From Brevibacterium sp. CS2 (lineage in GTDB: Bacteria > Actinomycetota > Actinomycetes > Actinomycetales > Brevibacteriaceae): a stretch of 64,000 bases of DNA. The notes under the pieces are model-generated. The model saw only the letters and a list, made by a program, of their open reading frames with translations, did no database searches and was not told the DNA's origin. Each line of letters starts with the position of its first letter. Positions within the stretch are counted from its first letter, which is position 1. Where the stretch lies: contig NZ_CP040020.1 of assembly GCF_005280295.1 (NCBI RefSeq), positions 3,162,001-3,226,000 of the forward strand, written 5' to 3'. Positions 1-8,663 of the stretch are shown here, in pieces. The translations under genes and the position numbers were made by a program.

Positions 1-896
1 AGCTCGGCGGCGTCGAAGGTCACCGAGGCGATGAAGGGTTCGCCGGCGGCGAGGAGCTCCTCGCCGGCGCGCAGATCCGGCAGCGTGTCGAGGAAGGCGT
101 CGTAGCCCCGGGCGGCGGCCCATGCGGTGTTGAAGGCCCAGTTGCCCGCCCCGTCGTAGGCGTGGTCCCACACCCCGCGCAGGGCGGTGCGGACCGCGGG
201 CGAGCCGTCCTCGTCCTCCGGACCCGGCGCTGAGGTCGCAGGAGCAGCAGCGGCCGCATCGTCCGCTCCCGGGTCCGCCGGCCCCGGCCGTCGGTCCGCC
301 CGGTCGAGGAAGTCCAGCAGCATGGTGAGCGAGGTCGGCGAGCACCACACGTCGCCGGCGCCGTAGCCGGGCAGCTCCCCCTGCTGCCGCTGCGAGATCG
401 GCGGCAGGAGCAGTTCGATGTCCGCGCCGCGCGGCACCGAGGGCACGAGTTCGGGGCGCCGGGGCGCCGGGCCGCGGGTGAGCACGGAGACGCGCTCGAG
501 CACGGGGACCGCTCCCGACGGTGCTGCGTGGAGGAGCGCCTCGACCTCGATGAGGTCCGCCGCACCGCCGAGCACCGCGGTGTCGACGACAGCGGTGTCG
601 GCATCGACCCGGATGCCGTGCAGGGCCTGCCCGGGCACGGTGGTCGAGCAGAACCCGGGATCGGTCGACCAGCGCGCGAGCACCGCCCAGTCCGACCAGC
701 GCGAGCCGCCCGAGGGCTCCGCCTCGGCACTGCGGCCCACCCGCAGGCGGATCTCGATCGACGTGCCCGGCGGGGTGAGCGCGGTCCAGGTGGGGATCGC
801 CTCGGTGAACACGCGCAGGTGCACCGGGGGCGCCGGCCACCGGTGCACCTGCGCATCGAGGGCGCGGGACTCCCCGCGCACATGGGTCACCGTCAT
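1..896 (-). CDS. C39-like papain-fold peptidase (3' end outside window)
   Basis: The minus-strand frame opens at an ATG at 896 and stays open to the window edge, giving about 298 residues. The first half (about 1-160) looks like a beta-rich N-terminal region. A GDVWCSPTSLTMLLDF stretch near residue 190 has the Cys-Ser-Pro-Thr-Ser pattern around the nucleophile of peptidase C39-like proteins of actinobacteria, and a GNWAFNTAWAAARGYDAF stretch follows further on. The catalytic His/Asp region would lie beyond the edge. I see no signal peptide in the visible start. The gene begins 65 bases after the ilvD stop on the same strand and could be read through from it. No strong ribosome site precedes the ATG. 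The family is inferred from motif memory; the substrate is unknown. Confidence 0.6.
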   Translation of the reverse strand, partial: MTVTHVRGESRALDAQVHRWPAPPVHLRVFTEAIPTWTALTPPGTSIEIRLRVGRSAEAEPSGGSRWSDWAVLARWSTDPGFCSTTVPGQALHGIRVDADTAVVDTAVLGGAADLIEVEALLHAAPSGAVPVLERVSVLTRGPAPRRPELVPSVPRGADIELLLPPISQRQQGELPGYGAGDVWCSPTSLTMLLDFLDRADRRPGPADPGADDAAAAAPATSAPGPEDEDGSPAVRTALRGVWDHAYDGAGNWAFNTAWAAARGYDAFLDTLPDLRAGEELLAAGEPFIASVTFDAAE

Positions 897-960
897 CGCC
901 GCTGCACCGTCAGCGCGCGGCTCGGCCGGCGCCTCGGTCCGTGTCTCCTCGGTCCGCGCC

Positions 961-2679
961 TCAGTCCGTCGTCACCGCACCGGTCGACGCCGAGCCGACG
1001 AGCTTGGCGTACTTGCCCAGGGTGCCGTGCAGGCGGTGGTTCTCCGGCACGGTCCAGTTCCTCCGGCGCTCCTCGAGCACCTCGGCGGGGACGTCGAGGT
1101 CGATCGAGCGACCGGCGATGTCCACGCGGATCCGGTCGCCGTCCTCGACGAGCGCGATCGGCCCGCCGTCGACGGCCTCGGGCGCGACGTGGCCGATGCA
1201 CAGGCCGGTCGAGCCGCCGGAGAACCGGCCGTCGGTGATGAGGAGCACGTCCTTGCCGATCCCGGCGCCCTTGATCGCGCCGGTGATCGCGAGCATCTCG
1301 CGCATGCCCGGTCCGCCCTTGGGGCCCTCGTAGCGGATGACGACGACGTCGCCGGGCTTGAGCTCGCCGCCGAGCACGGCATCCATCGCCGGCTGCTCCT
1401 GGTCGAACACCCGCGCGGTGCCCTCGAACACGTCGGCGTCGAAGCCGGCGGACTTGACGACCGCGCCCTCCGGGGCGAGCGAGCCGTGGAGCACGGTGAG
1501 CCCGCCGGTGGCGTGGATCGGGTTGTCGAGCGCGCGCAGGATCTTGCCGTCGGGGTCCGGCGGGTTGATCTTCTCGAGGTTCTCCGCGACGGTCTTCCCC
1601 GTCACGGTGAGGCAGTCGCCGTTGAGCAGCCCGGCGTCGAGGAGCGCCTTCATGACCACCGGCACGCCGCCGATCTTGAACACGTCATTCATGACGTAGT
1701 CGCCGAAGGGCTTGACGTTGCCGAGGTGCGGGACCCGGTCGCCGACCCGGTTGAAGTCGTCGAGGGTGAGCTCGACCTCGGCCTCGTGGGCGATCGCCAT
1801 GAGGTGGAGGACGGCGTTCGTCGACCCGCCGAACGCCATCACCACGGCGATCGCGTTGAGCAGCGACTCGCGGGTGATGATGTCGCGGGCGGTGATGCCC
1901 TGCTTGAGGAGTTCGACCACGGCTTCGCCGGACCGGCGGGCGTAGAGCGTGCGGTTGCGGTGGATCGCCGGCGGGGCGGCGGAGCCGGGCAGGGACATGC
2001 CCATCGCCTCTGCGGCCGAGGCCATGGTGTTCGCGGTGTACATGCCGCCGCAGGCGCCCTCGCCCGGGCACACCGCGCGCTCGATCGCGTCGACGTCGGC
2101 CTCCGTCATCTTGCCGGCGCGGCAGGCGCCGACCGCCTCGAAGGCGTCGATGAGGGTGACCTCCTTCTCCGTGCCGTCGGAGAGCTTCGCGGTGCCGGGC
2201 ATGATCGAGCCGTTGTAGAGGAACACGCTGGACAGGCCCAGGCGGGCGGCGGCCATGAGCATGCCGGGGATGGACTTGTCGCAGCCGGCGAGCAGCACGG
2301 AGCCGTCGAGGCGCTCGGCATTCATCACGGTCTCCACCGAGTCGGTGATGATCTCGCGTGACACGAGCGAGTAGTGCATGCCCTCGTGCCCCATGGAGAT
2401 GCCGTCGGACACGGAGATCGTCCCGAACTCGAGCGGGTAGCCGCCGGCGTTGTGGACGCCTTCCTTGGCGAACGCGGCGAGCTTCTCGAGCGTGAGGTTG
2501 CAGGGCGTGATCTCGTTCCACGAGGAGGCCACACCGATCTGCGGCTTGACCCAGTCGCCGTCGTCCATGCCGACGGCGCGGAGCATGCCGCGCGCGGCGG
2601 CCTTCTCCAGTCCGTCGGTCACGTCGCGCGAGCGCGGCTTGATATCGATCCCGGGCTTGACATCCGATTCTGTGCTCAT
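961..2679 (-). CDS. ilvD: dihydroxy-acid dehydratase
   Basis: IlvD removes water from 2,3-dihydroxy-isovalerate and 2,3-dihydroxy-3-methylvalerate to give the 2-keto acids of valine and isoleucine synthesis, using an Fe-S cluster in the cytoplasm. The 572-residue length fits the family. The three conserved cysteine contexts are visible: TPCNLTL (Cys60), AGCDKSIPG (Cys133) and [14 protein letters not shown] (Cys210). The [10 protein letters not shown] loop near the C-terminus is also present. A TAGACT hexamer ends six bases before the ATG, so the mRNA is probably leaderless. No other branched-chain gene is adjacent. The call is secure. Confidence 0.97.
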   Translation of the reverse strand: MSTESDVKPGIDIKPRSRDVTDGLEKAAARGMLRAVGMDDGDWVKPQIGVASSWNEITPCNLTLEKLAAFAKEGVHNAGGYPLEFGTISVSDGISMGHEGMHYSLVSREIITDSVETVMNAERLDGSVLLAGCDKSIPGMLMAAARLGLSSVFLYNGSIMPGTAKLSDGTEKEVTLIDAFEAVGACRAGKMTEADVDAIERAVCPGEGACGGMYTANTMASAAEAMGMSLPGSAAPPAIHRNRTLYARRSGEAVVELLKQGITARDIITRESLLNAIAVVMAFGGSTNAVLHLMAIAHEAEVELTLDDFNRVGDRVPHLGNVKPFGDYVMNDVFKIGGVPVVMKALLDAGLLNGDCLTVTGKTVAENLEKINPPDPDGKILRALDNPIHATGGLTVLHGSLAPEGAVVKSAGFDADVFEGTARVFDQEQPAMDAVLGGELKPGDVVVIRYEGPKGGPGMREMLAITGAIKGAGIGKDVLLITDGRFSGGSTGLCIGHVAPEAVDGGPIALVEDGDRIRVDIAGRSIDLDVPAEVLEERRRNWTVPENHRLHGTLGKYAKLVGSASTGAVTTD

Positions 2680-2685
2680 GTTCGC

Positions 2686-2691
2686 AGTCTA
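2686..2691 (-). promoter_or_regulatory. candidate -10 box for leaderless ilvD
   Basis: On the minus strand this reads TAGACT and is followed by exactly six bases and then the ilvD ATG. Transcription would start at or next to the start codon. No purine-rich ribosome site fits in that gap. Confidence 0.5.
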
Positions 2692-2813
2692 GGACCGGGG
2701 GTCGGTTCTGTCTCCACCCGACACATGATGGACTCCCGGCACCTTGACCGGGGCCACCGGCGCCCCGGCCCGGTCGGCCGGTGCTCGACTCGTTCACGAC
2801 AGGGCGAGCTGGG

Positions 2814-2819
2814 TAGGAT
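2814..2819 (+). promoter_or_regulatory. candidate -10 box before the CNNM gene
   Basis: The sequence TAGGAT is followed by six bases and an ATG at 2826 that opens a five-codon frame (MVIPT, 2826-2843). The stop of this frame overlaps the ATG of the CNNM gene at 2840 as ATGA. This suggests a leaderless transcript that reaches the main gene by translational coupling. Confidence 0.45.
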
Positions 2820-2839
2820 TCCCGCATGGTGATTCCCAC

Positions 2840-4318
2840 ATGACGGCCGCCTGGCTGGTCCTCCTCGCCGTCGTCGTCCTCATCCTCGCCAACGCCCTCT
2901 TCGTGGCGGTCGAGTTCGCCTATCTCACGGTCAACAAGACCGAGGTGCGCCGCGCCGCCTCCGACGGGGACCGCACGATGCAGGCGGTGTCCGACTCGCT
3001 CACGAAGACCTCGAGCAATCTGTCCGGGGCGCAGCTCGGCATCACGGTGACGAGCCTCGTCGTCGGGTTCCTCACCGGCCCGTCCCTGGGCGTCCTCCTC
3101 ACCGAGGGCCTCGGCTGGGCCGGGCTGGCGCCGGCCGCCGCGACCGGGATCGCCACCACCGCGGCCTTCATCATCGCGACCTTCTCGCAGATGGTGTTCG
3201 GAGAGCTCGTCCCGAAGAACTGGGCGATCGCCGAGCCCGCGCTCGTCTCGCGGCTCGTCGTGTACCCGCAGAAGGTCTTCATGACGGTCTTCGGCTGGCT
3301 CGTCTGGATGCTCAACTCCGCGGCCAACGTCGTCCTCCGGCTCCTCGGGTTCACTCCCGAGGAGGAGGTTGCGAGCGCCCGCACCGCCCAGGAGCTGCGC
3401 GCCGTCGTGTCGCAGTCGGGGCGGCAGGGCACGCTCGACCGGACCACGGCGGAGCTCGCCGCCCGCTCGATCGAGTTCGGGCAGCGCACCGCCGCCGACG
3501 TCATGCAGCCCCGGCCGCAGGTGACCTTCCTCGAGGACGAGTCCGCCCAGGACCTCCTCGACCTCGTCGCCGACACCGGGCACTCGCGCTTCCCCGTCAT
3601 CGGCGAGACCGTCGACGAGGTCGTCGGCGTCGTCCACTTCAAGCACGCCCTCGCTGTGCCGTTCGAGGAGCGGGCCTCCACCCCGGTCCGCGACATCGCC
3701 GTCGAGGCGCCCCACGTCGTCGAGTCGATGACGCTCGATCCGCTGCTCGCACAGCTCCGCGAGCCGGGCCTCCAGATCGCGATCGTCGCCGACGAGTACG
3801 GCGGCACGGCCGGCATCGTCACGCTCGAGGACCTGCTCGAGGAGATCGTCGGCGAGATCGACGACGAGCAGGACTCCGGCGAGGACAAGCACCGCAGGCT
3901 CCCCGACGGCGGGCTCGCCGTGTCCGGGCTGCTCCGCCCCGACGAGCTCGGCGAGATCATGCGCCTGCGGCTGCCCGAGGGCGAGGAGTCCGACACGCTC
4001 GGCGGGCTCATCGCCGAACGGCTCAACCAGATGCCCGAGGCCGGGGACCGGATCGAGGTCGACGGCGCCGATCTCGCGGTCACCGACGAGGACGACCTGC
4101 CCACCCCGGCCAGGATCGCCCTCACCGTGGGGGCGATGGACGGCCAGCGCGTCGACGAGGTCGTCGTCCACCGCCTCACGGTGCCGGGCGACGATGACGA
4201 CGATGACGACAGCGATGACGCCGACGGCGGATCCGATGACCGCACCGGAGCCGAGGAGCCGGCCGACCGTGCGGCAGACCGCACCGGCTCCACCGCGGCA
4301 GAAGGAGACCGCCCATGA
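2840..4318 (+). CDS. CNNM/CorC-type membrane protein with CBS pair (hemolysin family)
   Basis: This 492-residue protein has the full CNNM/CorC layout. An N-terminal DUF21 membrane domain with about four hydrophobic segments (residues 1-190) is followed by a CBS pair (about 215-335, with DEYGGTAGIVTLEDLLEEIVGEI) and a C-terminal CorC_HlyC domain (about 355-440). Family members are linked to Mg/Co transport or tolerance in the cytoplasmic membrane. The tail ends in a run of Asp residues and an Asp/Glu-rich disordered stretch. I chose ATG 2840 because the first hydrophobic helix starts directly after it. The stop overlaps the next start as ATGA, so the two CNNM genes are translationally coupled. 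The exact ion is not decided by sequence. Confidence 0.88.
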   Translation: MTAAWLVLLAVVVLILANALFVAVEFAYLTVNKTEVRRAASDGDRTMQAVSDSLTKTSSNLSGAQLGITVTSLVVGFLTGPSLGVLLTEGLGWAGLAPAAATGIATTAAFIIATFSQMVFGELVPKNWAIAEPALVSRLVVYPQKVFMTVFGWLVWMLNSAANVVLRLLGFTPEEEVASARTAQELRAVVSQSGRQGTLDRTTAELAARSIEFGQRTAADVMQPRPQVTFLEDESAQDLLDLVADTGHSRFPVIGETVDEVVGVVHFKHALAVPFEERASTPVRDIAVEAPHVVESMTLDPLLAQLREPGLQIAIVADEYGGTAGIVTLEDLLEEIVGEIDDEQDSGEDKHRRLPDGGLAVSGLLRPDELGEIMRLRLPEGEESDTLGGLIAERLNQMPEAGDRIEVDGADLAVTDEDDLPTPARIALTVGAMDGQRVDEVVVHRLTVPGDDDDDDDSDDADGGSDDRTGAEEPADRAADRTGSTAAEGDRP

Positions 4319-5364
4319 GCGACGGAGTCGCGATCCTCGTCCTGATCCTCCTGCTCGCCGGCAACGCGTTCTTCGTCGGCGCGGAGTTCGCCATGGTGTC
4401 CGCGCGCCGCGATCAGATCGAGCCCAAGGCCGCCGAGGGCAGCCGGTCCGCCCGGTGGACGCTGCGCGGCATCACCGACGTCTCGGTCTCGCTCGCCGCC
4501 ACCCAGCTCGGCATCACCGCCTGCTCGCTCCTCATCGGCGCGGTCGGCGAACCGGCGATCGCCCACCTCATCGAGGGTCCGCTCGAGTCCTGGGGCGTGC
4601 CCGGGGGGCTCGTCCATCCGATCGCCCTCGTCATCGCGCTGCTCATCGTCACCTTCCTCCACATGGTGCTCGGCGAGATGGTGCCGAAGAACATGGCGAT
4701 CGCGAAGCCCGCCGCCGCCGCGCTCCTGCTCGGGCCGGTGCTGCGGGTGTTCGTCGTCGTGTTCCGGCCCTTCATCTGGCTCATGAACACTGCGGCGAAC
4801 CTCGTCGTCACGCACGTGCTCCGGGCCGAGCCGAAGGACGAGGTGTCCTCGTCCTTCTCCTCCGGCGAGGTGCTCGAGTTCGTCGCGGAGTCGGGCCGCG
4901 AGGGCCTGCTCGGCGAGGAGGAGATCCGACTCCTCACCGGCGCGCTGAAGTTCGAGGAGCTCACCGCCGCCGATGTCGCCCTGGCACCGGGCACCGTCCG
5001 CACGATCCCGCGCACCGCGACGGTCGCCGAGGTCGAGCAGCTGTGCATCGAGACCGGGTTCTCCCGGTTCCCGGTCACCGACGGATCGGGCGGGCTCGTG
5101 GGCTACGTGCACGCGAAGGATCTGCTCGTCCTGGGCCCGGAGGAACGTCTCGCAGCACTCCCGGACACGGTGATCCGCGAGCTCGGCGCGGTGCCCGGCG
5201 ACGCCAAGCTGCGCCGCGTCATGGTGGCCATGCAGCGGACGAACTCCCACATGGCGCTCATCGACGGCGGGCCGCGCTCCGCGGACGAGGTCGCCGTGGT
5301 CGCGCTCGAGGACGTGCTCGAGGAGCTCGTCGGCGAGGTGCGCGACGCCACGAGCCCGGTCTGA
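4315..5364 (+). CDS. second CNNM/CBS membrane protein, without CorC domain
   Basis: A 349-residue paralogue of the upstream gene. It keeps the DUF21 membrane domain (residues 1-185, with LGEMVPKNMAIAKP) and a CBS pair (about 205-345), but ends right after the second CBS motif (VVALEDVLEELVGEV). It therefore lacks the C-terminal CorC domain and acidic tail of its neighbour. The ATGA overlap indicates co-translation, and the pair may work as a hetero-oligomer in the membrane. Such tandem long/short CNNM pairs are common in actinobacteria. Function beyond a likely divalent-cation role is inference. Confidence 0.85.
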   Translation: MSDGVAILVLILLLAGNAFFVGAEFAMVSARRDQIEPKAAEGSRSARWTLRGITDVSVSLAATQLGITACSLLIGAVGEPAIAHLIEGPLESWGVPGGLVHPIALVIALLIVTFLHMVLGEMVPKNMAIAKPAAAALLLGPVLRVFVVVFRPFIWLMNTAANLVVTHVLRAEPKDEVSSSFSSGEVLEFVAESGREGLLGEEEIRLLTGALKFEELTAADVALAPGTVRTIPRTATVAEVEQLCIETGFSRFPVTDGSGGLVGYVHAKDLLVLGPEERLAALPDTVIRELGAVPGDAKLRRVMVAMQRTNSHMALIDGGPRSADEVAVVALEDVLEELVGEVRDATSPV

Positions 5365-5396
5365 GCCGCCCGGCCCGAGTCGTTTCAGCCGCCGTT

Positions 5397-5432
5397 CCGC
5401 TGCCCCCGGGTAACCGCCACCCGGGGCAGCGG
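5397..5432. terminator. GC-rich hairpin between convergent genes
   Basis: The arms 5397-5411 and 5419-5432 pair as CCGCTGCCCCCGGGT with ACCCGGGGCAGCGG, with one bulged C and a seven-base loop. It lies between the plus-strand CNNM pair and the minus-strand dehydrogenase. It has no T-run and could act in both directions. Confidence 0.6.
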
Positions 5433-5466
5433 TCATCCGGGGACGGAAGTCACCCGGAAGCGGCGG

Positions 5467-6420
5467 TCATTCGGTGATGATATTGGCGGGCGTCTCGCCG
5501 GCCTGGATGTGGCGCAGCTGCTCGGCGAGCAGCACTTCGATGCGCGGCACGAATGCCGTCGTGTCCCCGCCGACGTGCGGCGTCAGCAGCGTGTTCGGGG
5601 TGCCCCACAGCGGGTGGTTCTCCGGCAGCGGCTCGGGGTCGACGACGTCGAGGGCGGCGTGGAGGCGACCGGAGCGCAGCTCCTCGACGAGGGCCGCGGT
5701 GTCGACGACCGGCCCGCGCGCGACGTTGACGACGAGGGCGTTGTCGGGCAGCTGGGCGAGGAACTCCGCGTCGACGAGGTGGTGGGTCGATTCGGTCAGC
5801 GGCGTGATGAGGATGACGACCTCGGCGTGCGGGAGGAGCTTCGGCAGCTCCTCGGTGGCGTGCACCTGCCCGAACTCGTCGGTCCGGGCCCGGGTGCCGA
5901 CCCGGGTGATCTCGACCTCGAACGGGGCCAGGCGCCGGCAGATCTCCGCGCCGATCCCGCCGACGCCGACGACGAGCACCCGCCGGTCGGCGAGCGAGCG
6001 CCGGCGACGGTGGTTCCACGTCCGCGACACCATGTCCCGGGCGGCGTCGTCGATGCCGCGCAGGCTGCCGAGGGTGAGCGCGATCGCCATCTCCGCGGTG
6101 GCCGCGGCATGCACCCCGGAGGCCGTGGCGATGGCGACGTCGGTGCCGACCCGGTCGGCGACGATGTCGTAGCCGGTGGTCTGGAGCTGGATGAGCTTGA
6201 GGTTCGGGAGCTCGTCGAGGAGCTCCACGGTCGGTCCGGCGTCGATGTAGGGCAGGACGATCGCGTCGATCGATTCGCGGCTCACCCCGGCCTCCTGGTC
6301 CTCCGCGGACCACACGACGAGCTTGAGATCGGCGCGCTGGTGGTTGGGGATCCGGGAGTCGACGCGGTCGCGCAGCTCGGCGTCGGGAAAGGCGATGGTG
6401 CGGATGTCGAGAGTCGTCAT
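5467..6420 (-). CDS. D-2-hydroxyacid dehydrogenase, NAD(P)-dependent
   Basis: This 317-residue protein reduces 2-keto acids to D-2-hydroxy acids, or the reverse. Its Rossmann glycine motif is VGVGGIGAEI (residues 151-160). The catalytic Arg235 lies in NVARGPVVDTAAL, Glu263 lies in DVVDPEPLPENHPLW and His282 lies in LTPHVGGDT. The order and spacing match the glyoxylate/hydroxypyruvate reductase and phosphoglycerate dehydrogenase superfamily, but there is no regulatory ACT domain. The length argues against SerA and for a GhrA/GhrB-like reductase. I chose ATG 6420 because upstream codons are arginine-rich and non-conserved. The neighbours do not indicate the substrate. Confidence 0.85.
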   Translation of the reverse strand: MTTLDIRTIAFPDAELRDRVDSRIPNHQRADLKLVVWSAEDQEAGVSRESIDAIVLPYIDAGPTVELLDELPNLKLIQLQTTGYDIVADRVGTDVAIATASGVHAAATAEMAIALTLGSLRGIDDAARDMVSRTWNHRRRRSLADRRVLVVGVGGIGAEICRRLAPFEVEITRVGTRARTDEFGQVHATEELPKLLPHAEVVILITPLTESTHHLVDAEFLAQLPDNALVVNVARGPVVDTAALVEELRSGRLHAALDVVDPEPLPENHPLWGTPNTLLTPHVGGDTTAFVPRIEVLLAEQLRHIQAGETPANIITE

Positions 6421-6454
6421 GCCCTCATTCTGGCAGATGCCCCGGCGCCCGGTC

Positions 6455-6976
6455 TCAGGGCAGCCGGTCCGCGATCGCGCGGGTGATCCGGAGGAGGACC
6501 GCCGCATCGCCGGGGGCGAGAGCGTCCTCGAACACCTCGCCGATGTGGGCGCGGTGCACCCGGCCGGCGGCCCGGAACTCGTCCCAGCCGGCATCGGTCA
6601 GGGTGATGAGGTGCGCACGGCCGTCCTGCGGGCAGGCGCTCTTGACCACCCACCCCTTCTTCTCGAGCACCCCGATCCGGTAGTTGAGCCGGGGGGCGGA
6701 GAACACGAGGCGCTCGGCGAGGACGCTCATCCGCAGGGTGCGGGCGGGCGCCTCGACGAGGAGGAGCAGGAGGTTGTAGTCGCTGAGCCCGAGCCCGGTG
6801 GCGGAGCGGAGCTCGGTGTCGAGGTGGCCGATGAGCCGCTGCGAGGTCTCGAGGTAGCTGCGCCAGGCGTCGAGCACCCCGGCCTCCGCGAGCAGGTTCG
6901 GCCCCGCCCCGGGGACCTCACCGGCGGATGGGGCGCCGCCGGCCGGCGTGCCGGGAGGCGCGCCGGGTTCAGGCAC
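6455..6976 (-). CDS. MarR-family winged-helix regulator
   Basis: The MarR winged-helix core is clear. DTELRSATGLGLSDYNLLLLLVEAPARTLRMSVLAERLVFSAPRLNYRIGVLEKKGWV has the helix-turn-helix and dimer helices, and it is followed by the wing (CPQDGRAHLITLTDAG). The start is uncertain. A GTG at 6976 and a TTG at 6991 are both in frame, and both overlap the end of the upstream flavin-reductase gene, so translation is probably coupled. The gene is last in the monooxygenase operon. A symmetric AT-rich site in front of that operon (8528-8550) could be its operator. The effector is unknown. Confidence 0.82.
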   Translation of the reverse strand: MPEPGAPPGTPAGGAPSAGEVPGAGPNLLAEAGVLDAWRSYLETSQRLIGHLDTELRSATGLGLSDYNLLLLLVEAPARTLRMSVLAERLVFSAPRLNYRIGVLEKKGWVVKSACPQDGRAHLITLTDAGWDEFRAAGRVHRAHIGEVFEDALAPGDAAVLLRITRAIADRLP

Positions 6977-7301
6977 CGAGGAGCTGGTCAAAGGGGGTCA
7001 CCGCCTCCGGGTCGAGGTCGTCGAAGACGCTGCGGGTCTCCGCCGGCTGGGCGGCGACGACGAGCCCGTGCGAGGTGCGGATCCGGTCGAATGCCGTCTC
7101 GAGTGCCTCGGACGCGATGCCGGTGAGCGTCATGTCGACGAGGTCGTGGGCGAGCGGGCTGAGCTCGATCACCTCGACTTCGGCGTCCACGCCGCCGAGC
7201 CGCAGCTGTTCGCGCGCGGCGGCGAGGATGCGCTCGGCGAGCGCGGTCGAGTTCGACGGGTCGCCGGTGCCGCCGGAGACGGCGATGATGCGGTAGGTCA
7301 T
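6969..7301 (-). CDS. LLM-partner FMN reductase (CE1759 type), internally deleted
   Basis: Residues 1-84 match the start of the NADPH-dependent FMN reductases that partner CE1758-type luciferase-like monooxygenases: a first strand and phosphate loop (VSGGTGDPSNSTALAERIL), then a LAHDLVDMTLTG stretch. After HGLVVA the sequence jumps to a tail ending VTPFDQLLGA, which resembles the normal C-terminus. The product is only 110 residues against roughly 200 expected, so the middle of the flavodoxin-like fold, which binds flavin and NADPH, is missing without loss of frame. It is probably not a working reductase. Its ATG overlaps the monooxygenase stop as ATGA. Calling the tail authentic is inference from memory of the family. 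Confidence 0.7.
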   Translation of the reverse strand: MTYRIIAVSGGTGDPSNSTALAERILAAAREQLRLGGVDAEVEVIELSPLAHDLVDMTLTGIASEALETAFDRIRTSHGLVVAAQPAETRSVFDDLDPEAVTPFDQLLGA

Positions 7302-8503
7302 CGCGCACCTCCTGCACTGCTTACGGCGCCGGTGGCCGCGCTCTCCGCGGACTCCCGCTCGGCGCGCGCGGCCCGGTCCTGGAAGGCGCGGGACTCCGGG
7401 CTGCCCCCGGCCACCGGGTCGAGTCCGGCACGGTGGCGCTCGACGAGCCACTCGTGGGTGGGGGCGTCGGGCACATCGGCCGGGCGGAGGGCGTCCATCT
7501 CCTTGCGGAGGACGGGCAGCACCTCGGCACCGAAGATGTCCATCTGCTCGAGCACGGTGTCGGTGGGCAGTCCGGCGTGGTCGATGAGGAACATCAGCCG
7601 CTGGTAGTCACCGGCCCAGTCGCGCATCGACAGGTAGCGCTCGATGACCTGCTGCGGGCTGCCGACGGTGAGCGGCGTCTGCGCGGTGAAGTCCTCGAGG
7701 CTCGGCCCGTGGCCGTAGACCGGGGCGTTGTCGAAGTACGGGCGGAACTGCTTGACGGCGTCCTGCGAGTTCTTCGCCATGAATACCTGCCCGCCGAGGC
7801 CCACGAAGGCCTGGTCGGCGCGGCCGTGGCCGTAGTACTCGTAGCGCTGGCGGTAGAGCTTGACCATCCGCGCGGTGTGGGAGGCCGGCCAGAAGATGTT
7901 GTTGTGGAAGAAGCCGTCGCCGTAGTAGGCGGCCTGCTCGGCGATCTCGGGGCTGCGGATCGAGCCGTGCCACACGAACGGGGGCACCTCGTCGAGCGGG
8001 AAGGGGGTGACGGTGAACCCGTTGAGCGGGGTCCGCAGATTGCCCTCCCAGTCGATGTTCTTCTCCCGCCACAGGCGGTGGAGGAGGTTGTAGTTCTCGA
8101 TCGCGAGCGGGATGCCCTGGCGGATGTCCTTGCCGAACCACGGGTAGACCGGGCCGGTGTTGCCGCGGCCCATCATGAGCGACACGCGGCCGTCGGACAG
8201 GTGCTGGAGGTAGCTGTAGTCCTCCGCGATCCGCACCGGGTCGTTCGTCGTGATGAGGGTGGTCGCCGTCGACAGGCGCAGGCGCTCGGTGGTCGCCGCG
8301 ATGTGCGAGAGCAGGACCGGCGGGTCGGCGGGGGCGACGAAGGGCGGGTTGTGGTGCTCGCCGGTGGCGAACACGTCGAAGCCGACCTCTTCGGCCTTCT
8401 GCGCGATCCGCAGGGTGGACTTGATGCGCTCGTGCTCGGTCGGGGTGGTGCCGGTGGTCGGATCGGTGGTGACGTCGCCGATCGTGAAGATTCCGATCTC
8501 CAT
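7298..8503 (-). CDS. LLM-class flavin-dependent monooxygenase, CE1758 type
   Basis: A 401-residue luciferase-like TIM-barrel oxidoreductase. The opening MEIGIFTIGDVTTDPTTG and the GEHHNPPF, LMMGRGNTGPVYPWFG and HGSIRSPEIAEQAAYYGDGFF stretches are typical of the CE1758 subfamily, which is nearly always paired with a small FMN reductase. The gene order here matches that pair. Such enzymes use reduced FMN and oxygen on unknown organic or sulfur compounds. I chose ATG 8503, not the ATG at 8518, because an AAGAGG site sits at the right distance. The partner reductase looks damaged, so reduced flavin would have to come from elsewhere. The family call is firm; the substrate is unknown. Confidence 0.88.
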   Translation of the reverse strand: MEIGIFTIGDVTTDPTTGTTPTEHERIKSTLRIAQKAEEVGFDVFATGEHHNPPFVAPADPPVLLSHIAATTERLRLSTATTLITTNDPVRIAEDYSYLQHLSDGRVSLMMGRGNTGPVYPWFGKDIRQGIPLAIENYNLLHRLWREKNIDWEGNLRTPLNGFTVTPFPLDEVPPFVWHGSIRSPEIAEQAAYYGDGFFHNNIFWPASHTARMVKLYRQRYEYYGHGRADQAFVGLGGQVFMAKNSQDAVKQFRPYFDNAPVYGHGPSLEDFTAQTPLTVGSPQQVIERYLSMRDWAGDYQRLMFLIDHAGLPTDTVLEQMDIFGAEVLPVLRKEMDALRPADVPDAPTHEWLVERHRAGLDPVAGGSPESRAFQDRAARAERESAESAATGAVSSAGGAR

Positions 8504-8527
8504 GATGCCTCTTTTCATTGAAGCCTC

Positions 8528-8550
8528 AACTACTTAGTTAAAACTTTAAC
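8528..8550. promoter_or_regulatory. candidate operator of the monooxygenase-MarR operon
   Basis: Two overlapping AT-rich dyads stand out in a GC-rich setting: AACTACTTAGTT (8528-8539) and GTTAAAACTTTAAC (8537-8550), the second a perfect 6-2-6 inverted repeat. They lie 25-47 bases upstream of the monooxygenase ATG on its minus strand. MarR proteins bind such short symmetric sites, and the operon ends with a marR gene. Binding itself is inference. Confidence 0.5.
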
Positions 8551-8663
8551 ATACTTTCGGGTGCAGGTATTCCCGGTGAAGTGAGGGGTGCGGACGGTCG
8601 GTGCAGCCGCGCTGGGGGGCACGCCGTTGGGAGGGGCCGGACGCGCAGGAGAGGTGGAGGAAT

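Noticed and set aside
20..883. Arginine-rich open frame over the start of the window
   Set aside because: It is an off-frame reading of the C39-like peptidase gene; the frame from 896 gives a sensible protein with a Cys active-site motif.
418..2361. Long plus-strand open frame opposite ilvD
   Set aside because: It is antisense to a clear IlvD with all cluster cysteines, and its sequence is Arg/Gly/Ala/Val-rich without domains.
1685..5436. Very long minus-strand open frames opposite the CNNM genes
   Set aside because: They are the antisense shadow that high GC creates over CNNM genes; the plus frames have helices and CBS motifs.
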